64,000 nucleotides of DNA from Pseudonocardia cypriaca (GCF_006717045.1 NZ_VFPH01000002.1:1302001-1366000); one strand, 5' to 3'. Counted from the first letter of the stretch, positions 31,237-39,980 are shown. The notes: generated by a model not told the origin, from the sequence alone. Numbers and translations are program-made.

Positions 31237-31910
31237 TGGCGGTCACCGACGAGGCCATCCTCAAGATCAAGGAGATGATCCGAGCAGGCGAGCTGGGGCC
31301 GGGCGACCGGCTGCCCCCGGAGAAGGAGCTGTCCGAGGCGCTGGGCCTGTCCCGCAGCTCGTTGCGCGAGGCCGTCAAGGCGCTGGAGATCATCCGGGTG
31401 CTCGACGTCCGCCGGGGCGACGGCACCTACGTCACCAGCCTCACGCCGGACACCCTCCTCGACGCGATGTCGTTCGTGGTCGACATCCACCAGGACTCGT
31501 CGCTGCTGGAGCTGTTCGAGGTGCGCCGCATCCTGGAACCTGCGGCCGCCGCGATGGCCGCCGCACGCATCGCACCCCCGGACGTCGAGGAGCTGCGCGG
31601 CCTGCTGACCGCGCTGGGCGACTCCCCCTCCGTGGACGAGCTCGTGGCGCACGACCAGGTGTTCCACCGCCGCATCTCCGAGCTGGCCGGCAACGCCTAC
31701 CTGACGAGCCTGCTCGAGACGCTCTCCAGCAGCACGCTGCGGGCGCGGATCTGGCGCGGCCTCTCCGAGGACGGGTCGACGGAGCGCAGCCTCACCGAGC
31801 ACCGGCTGATCGTCGAAGCGCTGGCGCGGGGCGACGCGGCGCTGGTGGCCGCCCGCGCGACCGTGCACATCGACGGGGTCGCGGAGTGGCTGCGGCGGGC
31901 GATCGTGTGA
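31236..31910 (+). CDS. FadR/GntR (FCD) family regulator of the fucosidase operon
   Basis: A 224-residue regulator with an N-terminal winged helix (1-70; LKIKEMIRAGELGPGDRLPP and LGLSRSSLREAVKALEI) and an FCD ligand domain (~85-220; HDQVFHRRISELAGN with metal-binding Asp/His residues). The ATG overlaps the fucosidase stop (TGATG), so it is the last gene of the operon. Two ACATC-N-GAT sites at the operon promoter are the likely binding sites, giving autoregulation by a sugar-derived ligand. Confidence 0.9.
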   Translation: MAVTDEAILKIKEMIRAGELGPGDRLPPEKELSEALGLSRSSLREAVKALEIIRVLDVRRGDGTYVTSLTPDTLLDAMSFVVDIHQDSSLLELFEVRRILEPAAAAMAAARIAPPDVEELRGLLTALGDSPSVDELVAHDQVFHRRISELAGNAYLTSLLETLSSSTLRARIWRGLSEDGSTERSLTEHRLIVEALARGDAALVAARATVHIDGVAEWLRRAIV

Positions 31911-31963
31911 CCATGGCCGCGCGGCCGATGATCGGCAGGTCGCTCAACCCCTGATCACGGGCG

Positions 31964-31977
31964 CGTTCCGCGGAACG
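31964..31977. terminator. 14-bp palindrome, copy 3 of GTTCCGCGGAAC element
   Basis: CGTTCCGCGGAACG lies in the 95-bp gap between the convergent GntR and SRPBCC genes. It shares the 12-bp core with the two palindromes at 3.1-3.2 kb. The position between converging genes suits a bidirectional terminator. Confidence 0.5.
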
Positions 31978-32005
31978 TGGTCGGTGCCGTTCTGGTGGTG
32001 AACCG

Positions 32006-32494
32006 TCAGTTGCCTTCGGCTGCGCCGCGAGTCCTGACCAGTGCCTCCGCCAGGCGATCCACCGAGGCGAGCATCTGGGCACCGTCGATCACCGGGAGGT
32101 GGTCGAGCATCTCGACGTGGGAGAACCGGGACCAGCCGTAGATCTGGCTCACGACGGTGCGACCGGCGTCTGCCGGAGCCATCCGCCACGTCCACGTGTG
32201 GCCCGCCGGAGGGTGGCCCGGCTCGGCGGGTGCCCACCCGATCGCGCGGCCGGGCTCGTAGACCACGACGTGGTTCTCCACCTGGTGGTCGCCCTTGAAC
32301 GCGTTGTGCATGTTCATGACGAACACGTCGCCCGCGCCGGCGATCATGGCACCGGTCGCGGCTCCGCGCACCGTCCCGCTCGTGTCCAACGCGACGTGGT
32401 TGGCCGGTTCCGCCAGGAACGCGAACACCCGCTCCACGGGAGCGTCGACCATGCGGGACACCTCGATCGACCGCTCGTCGCAGTTCTCATCCAT
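32006..32494 (-). CDS. SRPBCC (START-like) family protein
   Basis: A 162-residue helix-grip protein of the SRPBCC superfamily (polyketide cyclase/Bet v1-like). The opening SIEVSRMVDAPVERVFAFLAE is the typical first strand-helix, followed by TWTWRMAPADAGRTVVSQIY and the long C-terminal helix VIDGAQMLASVDRLAEALV. The ligand is unknown; members bind hydrophobic small molecules. The gene stands alone, converging on the GntR gene. Confidence 0.8.
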   Translation of the reverse strand: MDENCDERSIEVSRMVDAPVERVFAFLAEPANHVALDTSGTVRGAATGAMIAGAGDVFVMNMHNAFKGDHQVENHVVVYEPGRAIGWAPAEPGHPPAGHTWTWRMAPADAGRTVVSQIYGWSRFSHVEMLDHLPVIDGAQMLASVDRLAEALVRTRGAAEGN

Positions 32495-32645
32495 GCAGTA
32501 CGGACTCGCCGGGACTCGGGAAATCACCGCGCGCGGGTCCCACCCACCCGGGTGGCAGGCGCTCGCGTTCCCGCTCTCCGGGTGATCAGGTCGGTAGCCT
32601 CGGGTCGGCCGGCCACCACCCGCTCGTGACGGGAGACAGCAACCC

Positions 32646-33407
32646 ATGCCGCGTTCCCGGGCTCGCCTGATCGCGGCCGTCTCGGCCCTGTTCGTCACAC
32701 TCGCCGCCTGCACCACTCCCGCACCCGAGCCGCCTCCGGCTCCCCCGGGTCCCCCTGCGGTCCCCGGCGACGTGCTGAACCTCGCGAACTGGAAACTGAC
32801 GCTGCCCGTCGGCTCCGGCGACGAGCCCGACGAGATCCTCCCGCCGCAGCTGCACTCGTTCACGGGCGACTTCTTCCGCCTCGACTCCGCCGGCAGTGGG
32901 GTGGTGTTCACCGCCAACGCGGGCGGCGTCACGACCGAGGGCAGCGGCTACCCCCGCTGCGAGCTGCGGGAAATGGACGGCGGCGAGCTGGCGAGCTGGT
33001 CGAACCTCAGCGGCACCCACACCATGACCGTCCGCGAGGCGATCACCCAGGTGCCGCAGGTCAAGCCGCACGTCGTCGCGGCCCAGATCCACGACGCCGA
33101 GGACGACGTCGTGATGGTGCGCCTGGAGGGCACGCACCTGTTCGTCGAGTACGCCGACGGGGAGAGCGAGTTCACCCTCGACGAGCACTACCGGCTGGGC
33201 ACGCCGTACGACCTGCGGATCACGGCCGCGGGCGGCCGCGTCCAGGTCGACTACAACGGGGTGCGGAAGGGCGACGTCCCGCTCGCCGGCAGCGGTTGGT
33301 ACTTCAAGGCCGGCACCTACACGCAGTCCAACCCCTCGCGCGGCGATGCCCCCGACGCGGCGGGGCAGGTCGTCATCTACTCGCTGGACGTGCAGCACGC
33401 GCCCTGA
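32646..33407 (+). CDS. Polysaccharide lyase family 7 (alginate lyase) lipoprotein
   Basis: A 253-residue surface lipoprotein with lipobox LAAC (Cys22), a Pro-rich linker (PAPEPPPAPPGPP), and a PL7 jelly-roll. All three PL7 motifs are visible: R104-C-E-L-R108, Gln147-Ile-His149 (AAQIHD) and YFKAGTYTQ (219-227), which hold the catalytic Arg, Gln, His and Tyr. It should cleave alginate or related polyuronates outside the cell by beta-elimination. No uronate-catabolic genes are adjacent. QIH suggests preference for polyG or mixed blocks, as known for the family. Confidence 0.9.
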   Translation: MPRSRARLIAAVSALFVTLAACTTPAPEPPPAPPGPPAVPGDVLNLANWKLTLPVGSGDEPDEILPPQLHSFTGDFFRLDSAGSGVVFTANAGGVTTEGSGYPRCELREMDGGELASWSNLSGTHTMTVREAITQVPQVKPHVVAAQIHDAEDDVVMVRLEGTHLFVEYADGESEFTLDEHYRLGTPYDLRITAAGGRVQVDYNGVRKGDVPLAGSGWYFKAGTYTQSNPSRGDAPDAAGQVVIYSLDVQHAP

Positions 33408-33435
33408 ACCCGAGCACCAAGGAACACCGCGCATC

Positions 33436-33452
33436 GCGATCGACTCGATCGC
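33436..33452. promoter_or_regulatory. 17-bp palindrome between lyase and LLM genes
   Basis: GCGATCGA and TCGATCGC flank a single C, forming a perfect 8+1+8 palindrome. It lies 29 bp after the lyase stop and 46 bp before the LLM start. It could be an operator for the LLM gene or a terminator stem for the lyase gene. Confidence 0.5.
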
Positions 33453-33497
33453 AATCCATCGCTTTTCGTGATGAGCTGCTCGGCCTAGCGTGACGTC

Positions 33498-34316
33498 ATG
33501 ACCCGACTGCGTTCGGCGCTCTGGCTGCCGATCTTCGACGAGCTCGCCGAACCGGCGTTGGTGGCACGGCTGGCCGCCGAGGCGGAGGAGGCCGGCTGGC
33601 ACAGGATGTTCGTGTGGGACCACGTGCGCTGGCGGGCGCCGGTCCGGCAGGTGGCCGACCCGTGGATCACGCTGGCCGCGATCGCCAGCGCCACCGAACG
33701 CCTTCGCCTCGGCCCGATGGTCACACCGCTCGCCCGCCGCCGGCCGGCCAAGGTCGCCAGGGAGACCGCGACGTTGGACCGGCTCAGCTCCGGGCGCCTC
33801 ACCCTCGGCGTCGGTCTCGGCAGCGACCGCTTCGCCGGCGAGCTGCGCGCGACCGGCGAGGAGCTCGACGACCGGCGACGGGGGCAGATGCTCGACGCGT
33901 CACTGGAGATCCTCGCCGCCGCGTGGTCCGGCGAGCCGGTGCACCACCACGGCCCGCACTACACCGTCGACGGCATCTCCTTCCTCCCCCGACCGGTCCA
34001 GCGGCCCGGCGTGCCGGTGTGGGCCGCTGCACTCCCCGGCAGCGTCAAGCCGCTGCGCCGCGCCGCCCGCCACGACGGCTTCTTCCCTGTCAATCTCGAA
34101 CACCCCGACCAGCTCGCCGAGGTGGTCACCACCGTCACCGAACTCCGCGAGGGGAAGACGACGCCGTACGACGTCGCCGTCGCCCTCCCGGCCGGAGCCG
34201 ATCCGGCGCCCTACGCCGAGGCGGGCGCCACCTGGTGGCTCGCGGAGTTCGAGCCGGACACGGTGTCGCTGGACCAGGTGCGAGGCGTACTCCGCGACGG
34301 CCCGGTAGGCGTGTGA
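33498..34316 (+). CDS. LLM-class flavin/F420-dependent oxidoreductase
   Basis: A 272-residue luciferase-like TIM-barrel protein. Typical segments are WITLAAIASATERLRLGPMV, LARRRPAKVARETATLDRLSSGRL and LGVGLGSD. Most such proteins in actinobacteria use F420 or FMN. The substrate is not inferable. It converges on the selenium-binding protein gene with only three bases between the stops. Confidence 0.87.
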   Translation: MTRLRSALWLPIFDELAEPALVARLAAEAEEAGWHRMFVWDHVRWRAPVRQVADPWITLAAIASATERLRLGPMVTPLARRRPAKVARETATLDRLSSGRLTLGVGLGSDRFAGELRATGEELDDRRRGQMLDASLEILAAAWSGEPVHHHGPHYTVDGISFLPRPVQRPGVPVWAAALPGSVKPLRRAARHDGFFPVNLEHPDQLAEVVTTVTELREGKTTPYDVAVALPAGADPAPYAEAGATWWLAEFEPDTVSLDQVRGVLRDGPVGV

Positions 34317-34319
34317 CCG

Positions 34320-35726
34320 TCAGCGGTAGCAGTACGAGTCCGAGGACGCGTCGCCACCCTGCAGGCGGATCTGGTGGGGCCGCAGGCCCCGGAAGTCGTC
34401 CCCGTGTGGGAAGAACCGCTCGTCCACCGAGAGGCCACCGGCGGGGTCGACGTCGAGCTTCGCCATCCACGCGCCCACGCCGTCGGGGAAGAACTGGTCG
34501 TCCCATGCGCCGTAGAGCGAGTTGGTGAAGTAGACCCGGCGCCCGTCGCGGCTGACCTCGACCATCTGGGGTCCACCGGCGAGCGGCAGGTCGGGCCGGG
34601 CGGGGTGCGCGGCCCGGTCGACGATCCCGCCGAGCCGTACCGAACCCGTCTGGCGGGGGTGCGCCGGGTCGCTGACGTCGAACTGCTTCATCTCCCCGGT
34701 GCCCCAGCAGGAGACGTAGAGGAACCGGTCGTCCACGGACAGGTCGATGTCGGTGATGAGCGGCGGCACGGCGCCGAAGGGCTTCAGCGCGGGAGGCAGC
34801 CGGTCCGGGTCGGCGGGCTCGGCGGGAACGCTGATGACCTTCTCGACCTTCCACTCGTCGCCGTCGCGGAACCACCGCCAGATCGAGCCGGACAGATCCT
34901 CCGTGGAGATCACGACCCCGACGAAGCCCCAGGTGGCGTCCGGGTCGTGGGACGGGCGGACCTCAAGGACCATCTGATGCTGGGCACCCAGGTCGACGCT
35001 CTGGACGTGCCTGCCGTCGGCCAGGTCCCAGAAGTGGAGGGCGTGGCCGTACTTCCCGCCGAGCAGCAACTCGGGGACGACGCCGTCCTCGATCATCGAC
35101 GGGCTGCCCCACTCGCTGGAGATCAGCGTGTTCTGGTTGAGGTGCCACCAGGCGTCGTATGCGAAGTGCTGCGGGCCGCGGTCGGTCTCCCACGCCCGCA
35201 GGACGTCGAACGTCGTGTGGTCGAGCAACGCGATCCCGCCGGGTCCGTCGTCGTCGCCCTCCGGACCCCCGATGCAGGTCAGGAACACCCCGTCCGGCCC
35301 GCAGTGCATCGTGTGCGGGCGCGAGTAGCCGGCCTTGTCGGACAGCTCCTTGCCGCTGATCGTCCGGACCAGGCGCGGAGCGCGCGGGTCCGGCTGGGTG
35401 TCGAGCACGTGGATGTCCGACGAGCGCAGGCCCGGCACCAGCAGGTACCGCCGGGCGAGCTCGCCGCCGTGGCCCTCGTGCCGCAGTGCGCTCGAGCACG
35501 CGTTCCAGCCGAAGTGGTGCAGCTCGTGGCCGAGGCCCGGGACCTCCGTCCAGCCGACCACCTGGCCGTAGGCGTCCGACGCCGGGTTCACGTCGACGAC
35601 GGTCATGGCGTCGTGCTTCTGCGCTGCCCGGTCGAACGCGACGACGTAGGCCAGCTCCTCCGGCGGGGCGGCCGCCGCCTCGGCGGGCGAGCGGTAGAAC
35701 GTCGGGTCCACGGTCGACTGGCTCAT
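34320..35726 (-). CDS. Selenium-binding protein family / methanethiol oxidase
   Basis: A 468-residue SBP56/MtoX-family protein, a beta-propeller oxidase that in characterised bacterial members converts methanethiol to formaldehyde, hydrogen sulfide and peroxide using copper. Conserved segments are HELHHFGWNACSSALRH, YSRPHTMHCGPDGVFLTC, VSCWGTGEMKQFDVSD and the C-terminus LQGGDASSDSYCY. The His/Cys residues in the first two match the family's metal and active-site positions. No signal peptide is seen. The gene appears monocistronic; the neighbouring LacI gene reads the same way 158 bp upstream. Confidence 0.9.
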   Translation of the reverse strand: MSQSTVDPTFYRSPAEAAAAPPEELAYVVAFDRAAQKHDAMTVVDVNPASDAYGQVVGWTEVPGLGHELHHFGWNACSSALRHEGHGGELARRYLLVPGLRSSDIHVLDTQPDPRAPRLVRTISGKELSDKAGYSRPHTMHCGPDGVFLTCIGGPEGDDDGPGGIALLDHTTFDVLRAWETDRGPQHFAYDAWWHLNQNTLISSEWGSPSMIEDGVVPELLLGGKYGHALHFWDLADGRHVQSVDLGAQHQMVLEVRPSHDPDATWGFVGVVISTEDLSGSIWRWFRDGDEWKVEKVISVPAEPADPDRLPPALKPFGAVPPLITDIDLSVDDRFLYVSCWGTGEMKQFDVSDPAHPRQTGSVRLGGIVDRAAHPARPDLPLAGGPQMVEVSRDGRRVYFTNSLYGAWDDQFFPDGVGAWMAKLDVDPAGGLSVDERFFPHGDDFRGLRPHQIRLQGGDASSDSYCYR

Positions 35727-35884
35727 GCTGGGCCTCCTGCCCGGAGTTACCGACGATCGGACGGGCCCTCGGCCGCTGGACGCGGCGCCGGGCGACCTGA
35801 GCCGGCGCAGCCGTGTCTAGCAGCGCGGCGGCGACGGCACAATCGCCCGCCTGCCTCACCGAGGTCGCGTTGCTCGATGCGTGA

Positions 35885-36919
35885 TCACGGCGTAGATCGG
35901 TCGCTGGACGCCCTGACCCGCAGCTGTGGAGGCAGCCGGATCGAGCCGGGCCGCTCGCCGTCCAGGATCTCGACGAGGAGCTCCACTCCCCTGCGCCCCA
36001 TCTCGAGGTTCGGGGTGGCGACGCTGCTCAGCGGGATCGGCAGCTCCGCGGCGAGGGACACGTCGTTGTAGCCGACGATCGCGACGTCCCGCCCGACGCG
36101 CAGCCCGGCGTCGCGCAACGCGCCCATCGCCCCGATCGCCGCGAAGTCGTTCACCGCGAACACCGCGGTCGGCGGCGGGCCGGGCGTGTCCAGGACCCGC
36201 TGCATCGCCTGCCGCCCGCCTGCGGCGTCGAAGGGCCCGTGGACGACCCGATCCGCGGGTACCGTCCGCCCCGCGGCCGACCACCGCTCCAGGAACGCCC
36301 GGGTCCGGTCGCTGCCGGTGCTGGCGTAGGGCTCACCCGCGAGGACGGCGACCCGGACGTGGCCCCGGTCGAGGAGGTGCTCCGCGACGAGACGACCGCC
36401 CGTGACGTCGTCCCCCGTCACCGCCGGGTGGGCGCCGGTCCGCCTGCTGACGAGCACGAACGGGACACCCCTGCGCTCGAGGTCGTCGAGCAGGTCGCCG
36501 CGCTCGGAGGCGTCGCCGATGATCAGGCCCTCCACGCGGTGGTCGAGCATGACCTCGGCGCGGGCCCGCTGCTCGTCCGGGTCGTCGTAGGTGTTGGCGA
36601 CGACGGTGCGGTACCCGGCCTGCCGCGCGGCCTCCTCGACGCCCTCGTAGATCGTGGCGAGGACGTAGTCGGACAGGCGCGGGACGAGCATCCCGAGCAG
36701 GCGGCTGCGCCGGGTCCGCAGGCCGCTGGCCAGCTGGTCGCGGGAGTACCCGAGCCGGGCCGCGGCCGCGCGGACCCGCTCCGCCGTGTTCGCCGAGGGA
36801 GCCCGGGCCCCACCGGTCGCACCGTGGAGGGCGCGGGACGCGGTGGTCACGGAGACGCCCGCGTCCTGCGCGATGTCCTTCAACGTGACCCGGCGGTGTC
36901 GAGCTGCCGGCACCGTCAC
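35885..36919 (-). CDS. LacI family transcriptional regulator
   Basis: A 344-residue regulator with an N-terminal LacI helix-turn-helix (VTLKDIAQDAGVSVTTASRA, about residues 11-30, and hinge RTRRSRLLGMLV) and a periplasmic-binding-protein-like effector domain. GTG at 36919 is used here. GTG at 36913, with AAGGGG(TGA) as ribosome site, is an equally good start. It is divergent from the MBL-fold gene, and the shared 72-bp region has a CG-centred operator. Its likely targets are that gene and possibly the tetronate-type catabolic genes nearby. Confidence 0.9.
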   Translation of the reverse strand: MTVPAARHRRVTLKDIAQDAGVSVTTASRALHGATGGARAPSANTAERVRAAAARLGYSRDQLASGLRTRRSRLLGMLVPRLSDYVLATIYEGVEEAARQAGYRTVVANTYDDPDEQRARAEVMLDHRVEGLIIGDASERGDLLDDLERRGVPFVLVSRRTGAHPAVTGDDVTGGRLVAEHLLDRGHVRVAVLAGEPYASTGSDRTRAFLERWSAAGRTVPADRVVHGPFDAAGGRQAMQRVLDTPGPPPTAVFAVNDFAAIGAMGALRDAGLRVGRDVAIVGYNDVSLAAELPIPLSSVATPNLEMGRRGVELLVEILDGERPGSIRLPPQLRVRASSDRSTP

Positions 36920-36955
36920 CCCTTGACGCGCGCGTGCACACTGCGGTTCAGTGGC

Positions 36956-36973
36956 TGTACAAACGATAGTACA
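36956..36973. promoter_or_regulatory. CG-centred imperfect palindrome, probable LacI-family operator
   Basis: TGTACAAACGATAGTACA has symmetric outer arms TGTAC/GTACA around a central CG, with four mismatched central positions. Sixteen- to eighteen-base CG-centred palindromes are typical LacI operators. It lies between the divergent LacI and MBL-fold genes, 19 bp before the latter's GTG. Confidence 0.6.
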
Positions 36974-36991
36974 AGATCGGGGCGGTCGGAC

Positions 36992-37801
36992 GTGTACATC
37001 TGCAGCACCTGCGCGGTGGAGCACGAAGAAGCGGTCGAGGTCTGCGCGATCTGCGCCGACGAGCGGCAATGGGTGCCCGCCGACGGGCAGCGGTGGACCA
37101 CGCTCGACGAGCTCGCCGCCGCGGGGCACGAGGTCCGGGTGCGGGAGCTCGAGCCGGACCTGTTCGGCATCACCGTCGAGCCGAAGCTCGGCATCGGTCA
37201 GCAGGCCCACCTCGTGCGCACCCCTGCCGGCAACGTCATCTGGGACATGGTGGGCTACGTCGACGAGGACGCTGCCCGCCAGGTCAGGGAGCTGGGCGAG
37301 GTGGCCGCGATCGTGGCCAGCCACCCGCACATGTACGGCGTGCAGGTCGAGTGGAGCCGCGCGCTCGGCGGCGCGCCGGTACTCGTCTCCGAAGCGGACC
37401 AGAAGTGGGTGGCCCGCTCCGACCCGGCGATCCGCACGTGGTCGGGCACCCTGGAGGTCGTACCCGGGGTCACGCTGTGGCAGTTGGGCGGCCACTTCCC
37501 CGGCAGCGCGGTGGCCCACTGGACGGCCGGGGCGGGCGGCGGGGGCGTACTACTGGGCGGCGACACGATCCAGGCCAACCCCGACCGGGCGACGATGACC
37601 TTCATGCGCAGCTACCCGAACCGCATCCCGCTGTCGGCTGTCGTGGTGGAACGGATCACGCGCGCGGTCGAGGTGCTCGAGTTCGACCGGCTGTACGACA
37701 ACTTCGGCAAGACCGTCGACTCCGACGCCCGCGCCGCCCTGCGCCGGTCCGCCGACCGCTACATCGGCTGGGTGCGGGGCGACTTCGACCACCTCACCTG
37801 A
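36992..37801 (+). CDS. MBL-fold hydrolase-like protein with N-terminal Cys4 motif
   Basis: A 269-residue protein that begins with two CxxC pairs (Cys4/Cys7 and Cys18/Cys21), a probable zinc knuckle, followed by a metallo-beta-lactamase fold. The usual HxHxDH is replaced by ASHPHMYGVQVEW, while LGGHFPGS and LLGGDTIQ keep later metal-ligand positions, so the active site is variant. The substrate is unknown. The GTG start lies 19 bp after a LacI-type operator, and the gene converges on the kinase-dehydrogenase fusion. It belongs to a group of MBL proteins in sugar-acid loci, as inferred from context only. Confidence 0.8.
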   Translation: MYICSTCAVEHEEAVEVCAICADERQWVPADGQRWTTLDELAAAGHEVRVRELEPDLFGITVEPKLGIGQQAHLVRTPAGNVIWDMVGYVDEDAARQVRELGEVAAIVASHPHMYGVQVEWSRALGGAPVLVSEADQKWVARSDPAIRTWSGTLEVVPGVTLWQLGGHFPGSAVAHWTAGAGGGGVLLGGDTIQANPDRATMTFMRSYPNRIPLSAVVVERITRAVEVLEFDRLYDNFGKTVDSDARAALRRSADRYIGWVRGDFDHLT

Positions 37802-37811
37802 GCCGGCGGGA

Positions 37812-39980
37812 TCAGGCCGCCGGCCGCGTCGCCAGCTCGGCGGCCTGGCGCAGCGCCTCGACCATGCTGCCGGGCTCGGCGACGCCCTTCCCGGCGATGT
37901 CGAACGCCGTGCCGTGGTCGACGGAGGTGCGGATGACCGGCAGGCCCACGGTGATGTTGACACCCGACTCGATGCCCAGCACCTTGACCGGGGCGTGCCC
38001 CTGGTCGTGGTACATCGCGACGATCAGGTCGTAGTCCCCGCGCCCTGCGAGGAAGAACGCGGTGTCGGCCGGCAGCGGGCCGCGGGCGTCGATGCCGTCG
38101 GCCTGCAGCACCTCGAGCGCCGGTACGATCTTCTCCTCCTCCTCGCCGTAGCCGAAGAGGCCGTTCTCACCCGCGTGCGGGTTGATGCCGCAGACACCGA
38201 TCTTCGGTTCGGCCACCCCGGACCGCACCAGCGCGTCGTGCCCGCGCCGCACCGTGCGCTCGACGAGCCCCGGCTCGATCCGCGCGACCGCGTCGATCAG
38301 GCCGATGTGCGTGGTGACGTGCACGACCTTCACCTTGGGCGTGGACAGCATCATCGACACCTCCTCGGTGCCGGTGAGGTGGGCGAGCAGCTCGGTGTGG
38401 CCCGGGAAGCGGTGCCCCGCTGCGTGCAGCGCCTCCTTGTTCAGCGGCGCGGTGCAGATGCTCTGCACGGCCCCGGAGACGGCGAGCTCCGCCGCGACCC
38501 GGATGTACTGGAAGGCCGCCTCGCCCGCGACGGCCGACACGGCACCCCAGGGCAGGTCGTCCGGCAGCAGCCCGAGGTCGATCACGTTGATCCGGTTGCC
38601 GCCGAACTCGGCCTGCGCCGGCTCGTCGATCGTGACGATCTCCACGTCCTGACCGAGGATCCCGGCGGCCAGCCGGAGCCGCGCCGCGTCACCGATCACC
38701 ACGGGCCGGCAACGGGCGATGGTGTCGGGGTGCACGACGGCCGGGACGATCACCTCCGGCCCGACGCCCGCGCCGTCGCCCATCGTGACGGCGACGAGGG
38801 GGCGGGTGTCGGTGGATGCTGCGGTGGCGGTCATGGTGCCTTCCTGGTCTGCTGGCGGAACGGACTGCAGCTCGGTGACGATGTCGCGCAAGGAGTCGAC
38901 CCCGCCGAAGCTGCCCGGCCGGGTGACGACGTGGCGCCCGTCCACCGTGCGGCTACGGACGGCGCCGTGCCCGATCTGGACGAGCGGTTCGAGCTCGACG
39001 ATCCCCAGCTCGTCGAGTACCCGGCGGGCGGTCTCGCCACCGGTGAGGACGAGGTCCGCGCCTTCCGGACCGGGATCGAGGTCGGCCACGGCACGGGCGA
39101 GCGCGGCCACGACGGCCCGCGGGTCGGCGTCGCCGGGGCCGGGACGCAACACCGTGACCCCCGGTTCGAGGGCGTGCCCGGTGACGGGCAGCCGGATCTC
39201 CCGCGCCCCTTCGGCGAGCAGCCGCTCCACCTGCTGGGCGGCGACGTCCGCCGCCGACCCGACCACGACGAGCACCGTCGGGGGTCGTGAGCGGGCACGC
39301 GAGCCCTGGCGCGCACGTCCGCTCCCGACACTCCTGCCGATGGCAGCGGCGAACCCGCCCGAGCCCGCGAGCACGACGTCGGGCCGGGCGAGGGCGGCGG
39401 CGGCCAGCACGTCCAGGTCGGCGTCGGTCGTGGCGTCGCAGATCACGACCGGCGCCCGCTCCAGGGCGGCGGTCAGCTCCGCGGCGACGTCCCCGCGCAC
39501 GGCGTCGAGGCCGAGCACGGTGGTGCGCAGCGGCGCGAGCGCCGCCGCCACGCTCGACGGGGCGGGTGCCGGCTCGACCCGCCACGCGTCGGTCTCGTGC
39601 AGCGGGATCCCGGAGAGGTGCACGACACCGTCCTCCACGGTGCGACCGGCCACCGGCAGGGCGGGGACGAGCACGACGGGCCGGGTCTCGGTCAACGCCC
39701 CGACCTCGGCCGCGAGGTTGCCGCGGAGCAGCGAGTCGATCTTCTTGAACACCCGCGCCGTCGGCGGCGCACCCACCACCGCTTCCCGCACGGCGCGGGC
39801 CGCCTCGGCGGGCGGCGCCGTGCGGCTGTCGAGGTCGACGACGGTGAGGCCGGACGCCGCCGGCAGCGGCCGTCCCCGGCCGGCGAGCACGACGCGGGCG
39901 GCACCGGGCAGCACCGCCGCGGTTTCCGCGGCCCCGGACAGGTCGTCGGCGATGACGAACAGCTCGGGCAGCTCCGGCAC
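37812..39980 (-). CDS. Fusion: four-carbon acid-sugar kinase (DUF1537) + PdxA2-type dehydrogenase
   Basis: One uninterrupted 722-codon frame encodes two enzymes. Residues ~1-370 are a DUF1537 kinase (FVIADDLSGAAETAAVLPG, ARVFKKIDSLLRGN, LVLTGGETARRVLDELG, RPGSFGGVDSL), which phosphorylates D-threonate or D-erythronate. Residues ~383-722 are a PdxA2-like NAD-dependent 4-phosphotetronate dehydrogenase (AVTMGDGAGVGPEV, FPGHTELLAHLTG, GINPHAGENGLFG, MYHDQGHAPVKVLG). The start is GTG 39980 after GGGGAGGGGAGG. An internal ATG at 38834 with AGGAAGG upstream could also yield free PdxA2. Together the steps lead to dihydroxyacetone phosphate. Confidence 0.9.
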   Translation of the reverse strand: MPELPELFVIADDLSGAAETAAVLPGAARVVLAGRGRPLPAASGLTVVDLDSRTAPPAEAARAVREAVVGAPPTARVFKKIDSLLRGNLAAEVGALTETRPVVLVPALPVAGRTVEDGVVHLSGIPLHETDAWRVEPAPAPSSVAAALAPLRTTVLGLDAVRGDVAAELTAALERAPVVICDATTDADLDVLAAAALARPDVVLAGSGGFAAAIGRSVGSGRARQGSRARSRPPTVLVVVGSAADVAAQQVERLLAEGAREIRLPVTGHALEPGVTVLRPGPGDADPRAVVAALARAVADLDPGPEGADLVLTGGETARRVLDELGIVELEPLVQIGHGAVRSRTVDGRHVVTRPGSFGGVDSLRDIVTELQSVPPADQEGTMTATAASTDTRPLVAVTMGDGAGVGPEVIVPAVVHPDTIARCRPVVIGDAARLRLAAGILGQDVEIVTIDEPAQAEFGGNRINVIDLGLLPDDLPWGAVSAVAGEAAFQYIRVAAELAVSGAVQSICTAPLNKEALHAAGHRFPGHTELLAHLTGTEEVSMMLSTPKVKVVHVTTHIGLIDAVARIEPGLVERTVRRGHDALVRSGVAEPKIGVCGINPHAGENGLFGYGEEEEKIVPALEVLQADGIDARGPLPADTAFFLAGRGDYDLIVAMYHDQGHAPVKVLGIESGVNITVGLPVIRTSVDHGTAFDIAGKGVAEPGSMVEALRQAAELATRPAA

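Noticed and set aside
33418..33497. A small RNA or riboswitch before the LLM gene
   Set aside because: Only the 17-bp palindrome is visible. No aptamer-like conserved secondary structure could be recognised by eye.
37812..38834. Calling the dehydrogenase half true pdxA of vitamin B6 synthesis
   Set aside because: It is fused to a DUF1537 kinase in a LacI-type catabolic context, which fits PdxA2 rather than biosynthetic PdxA.
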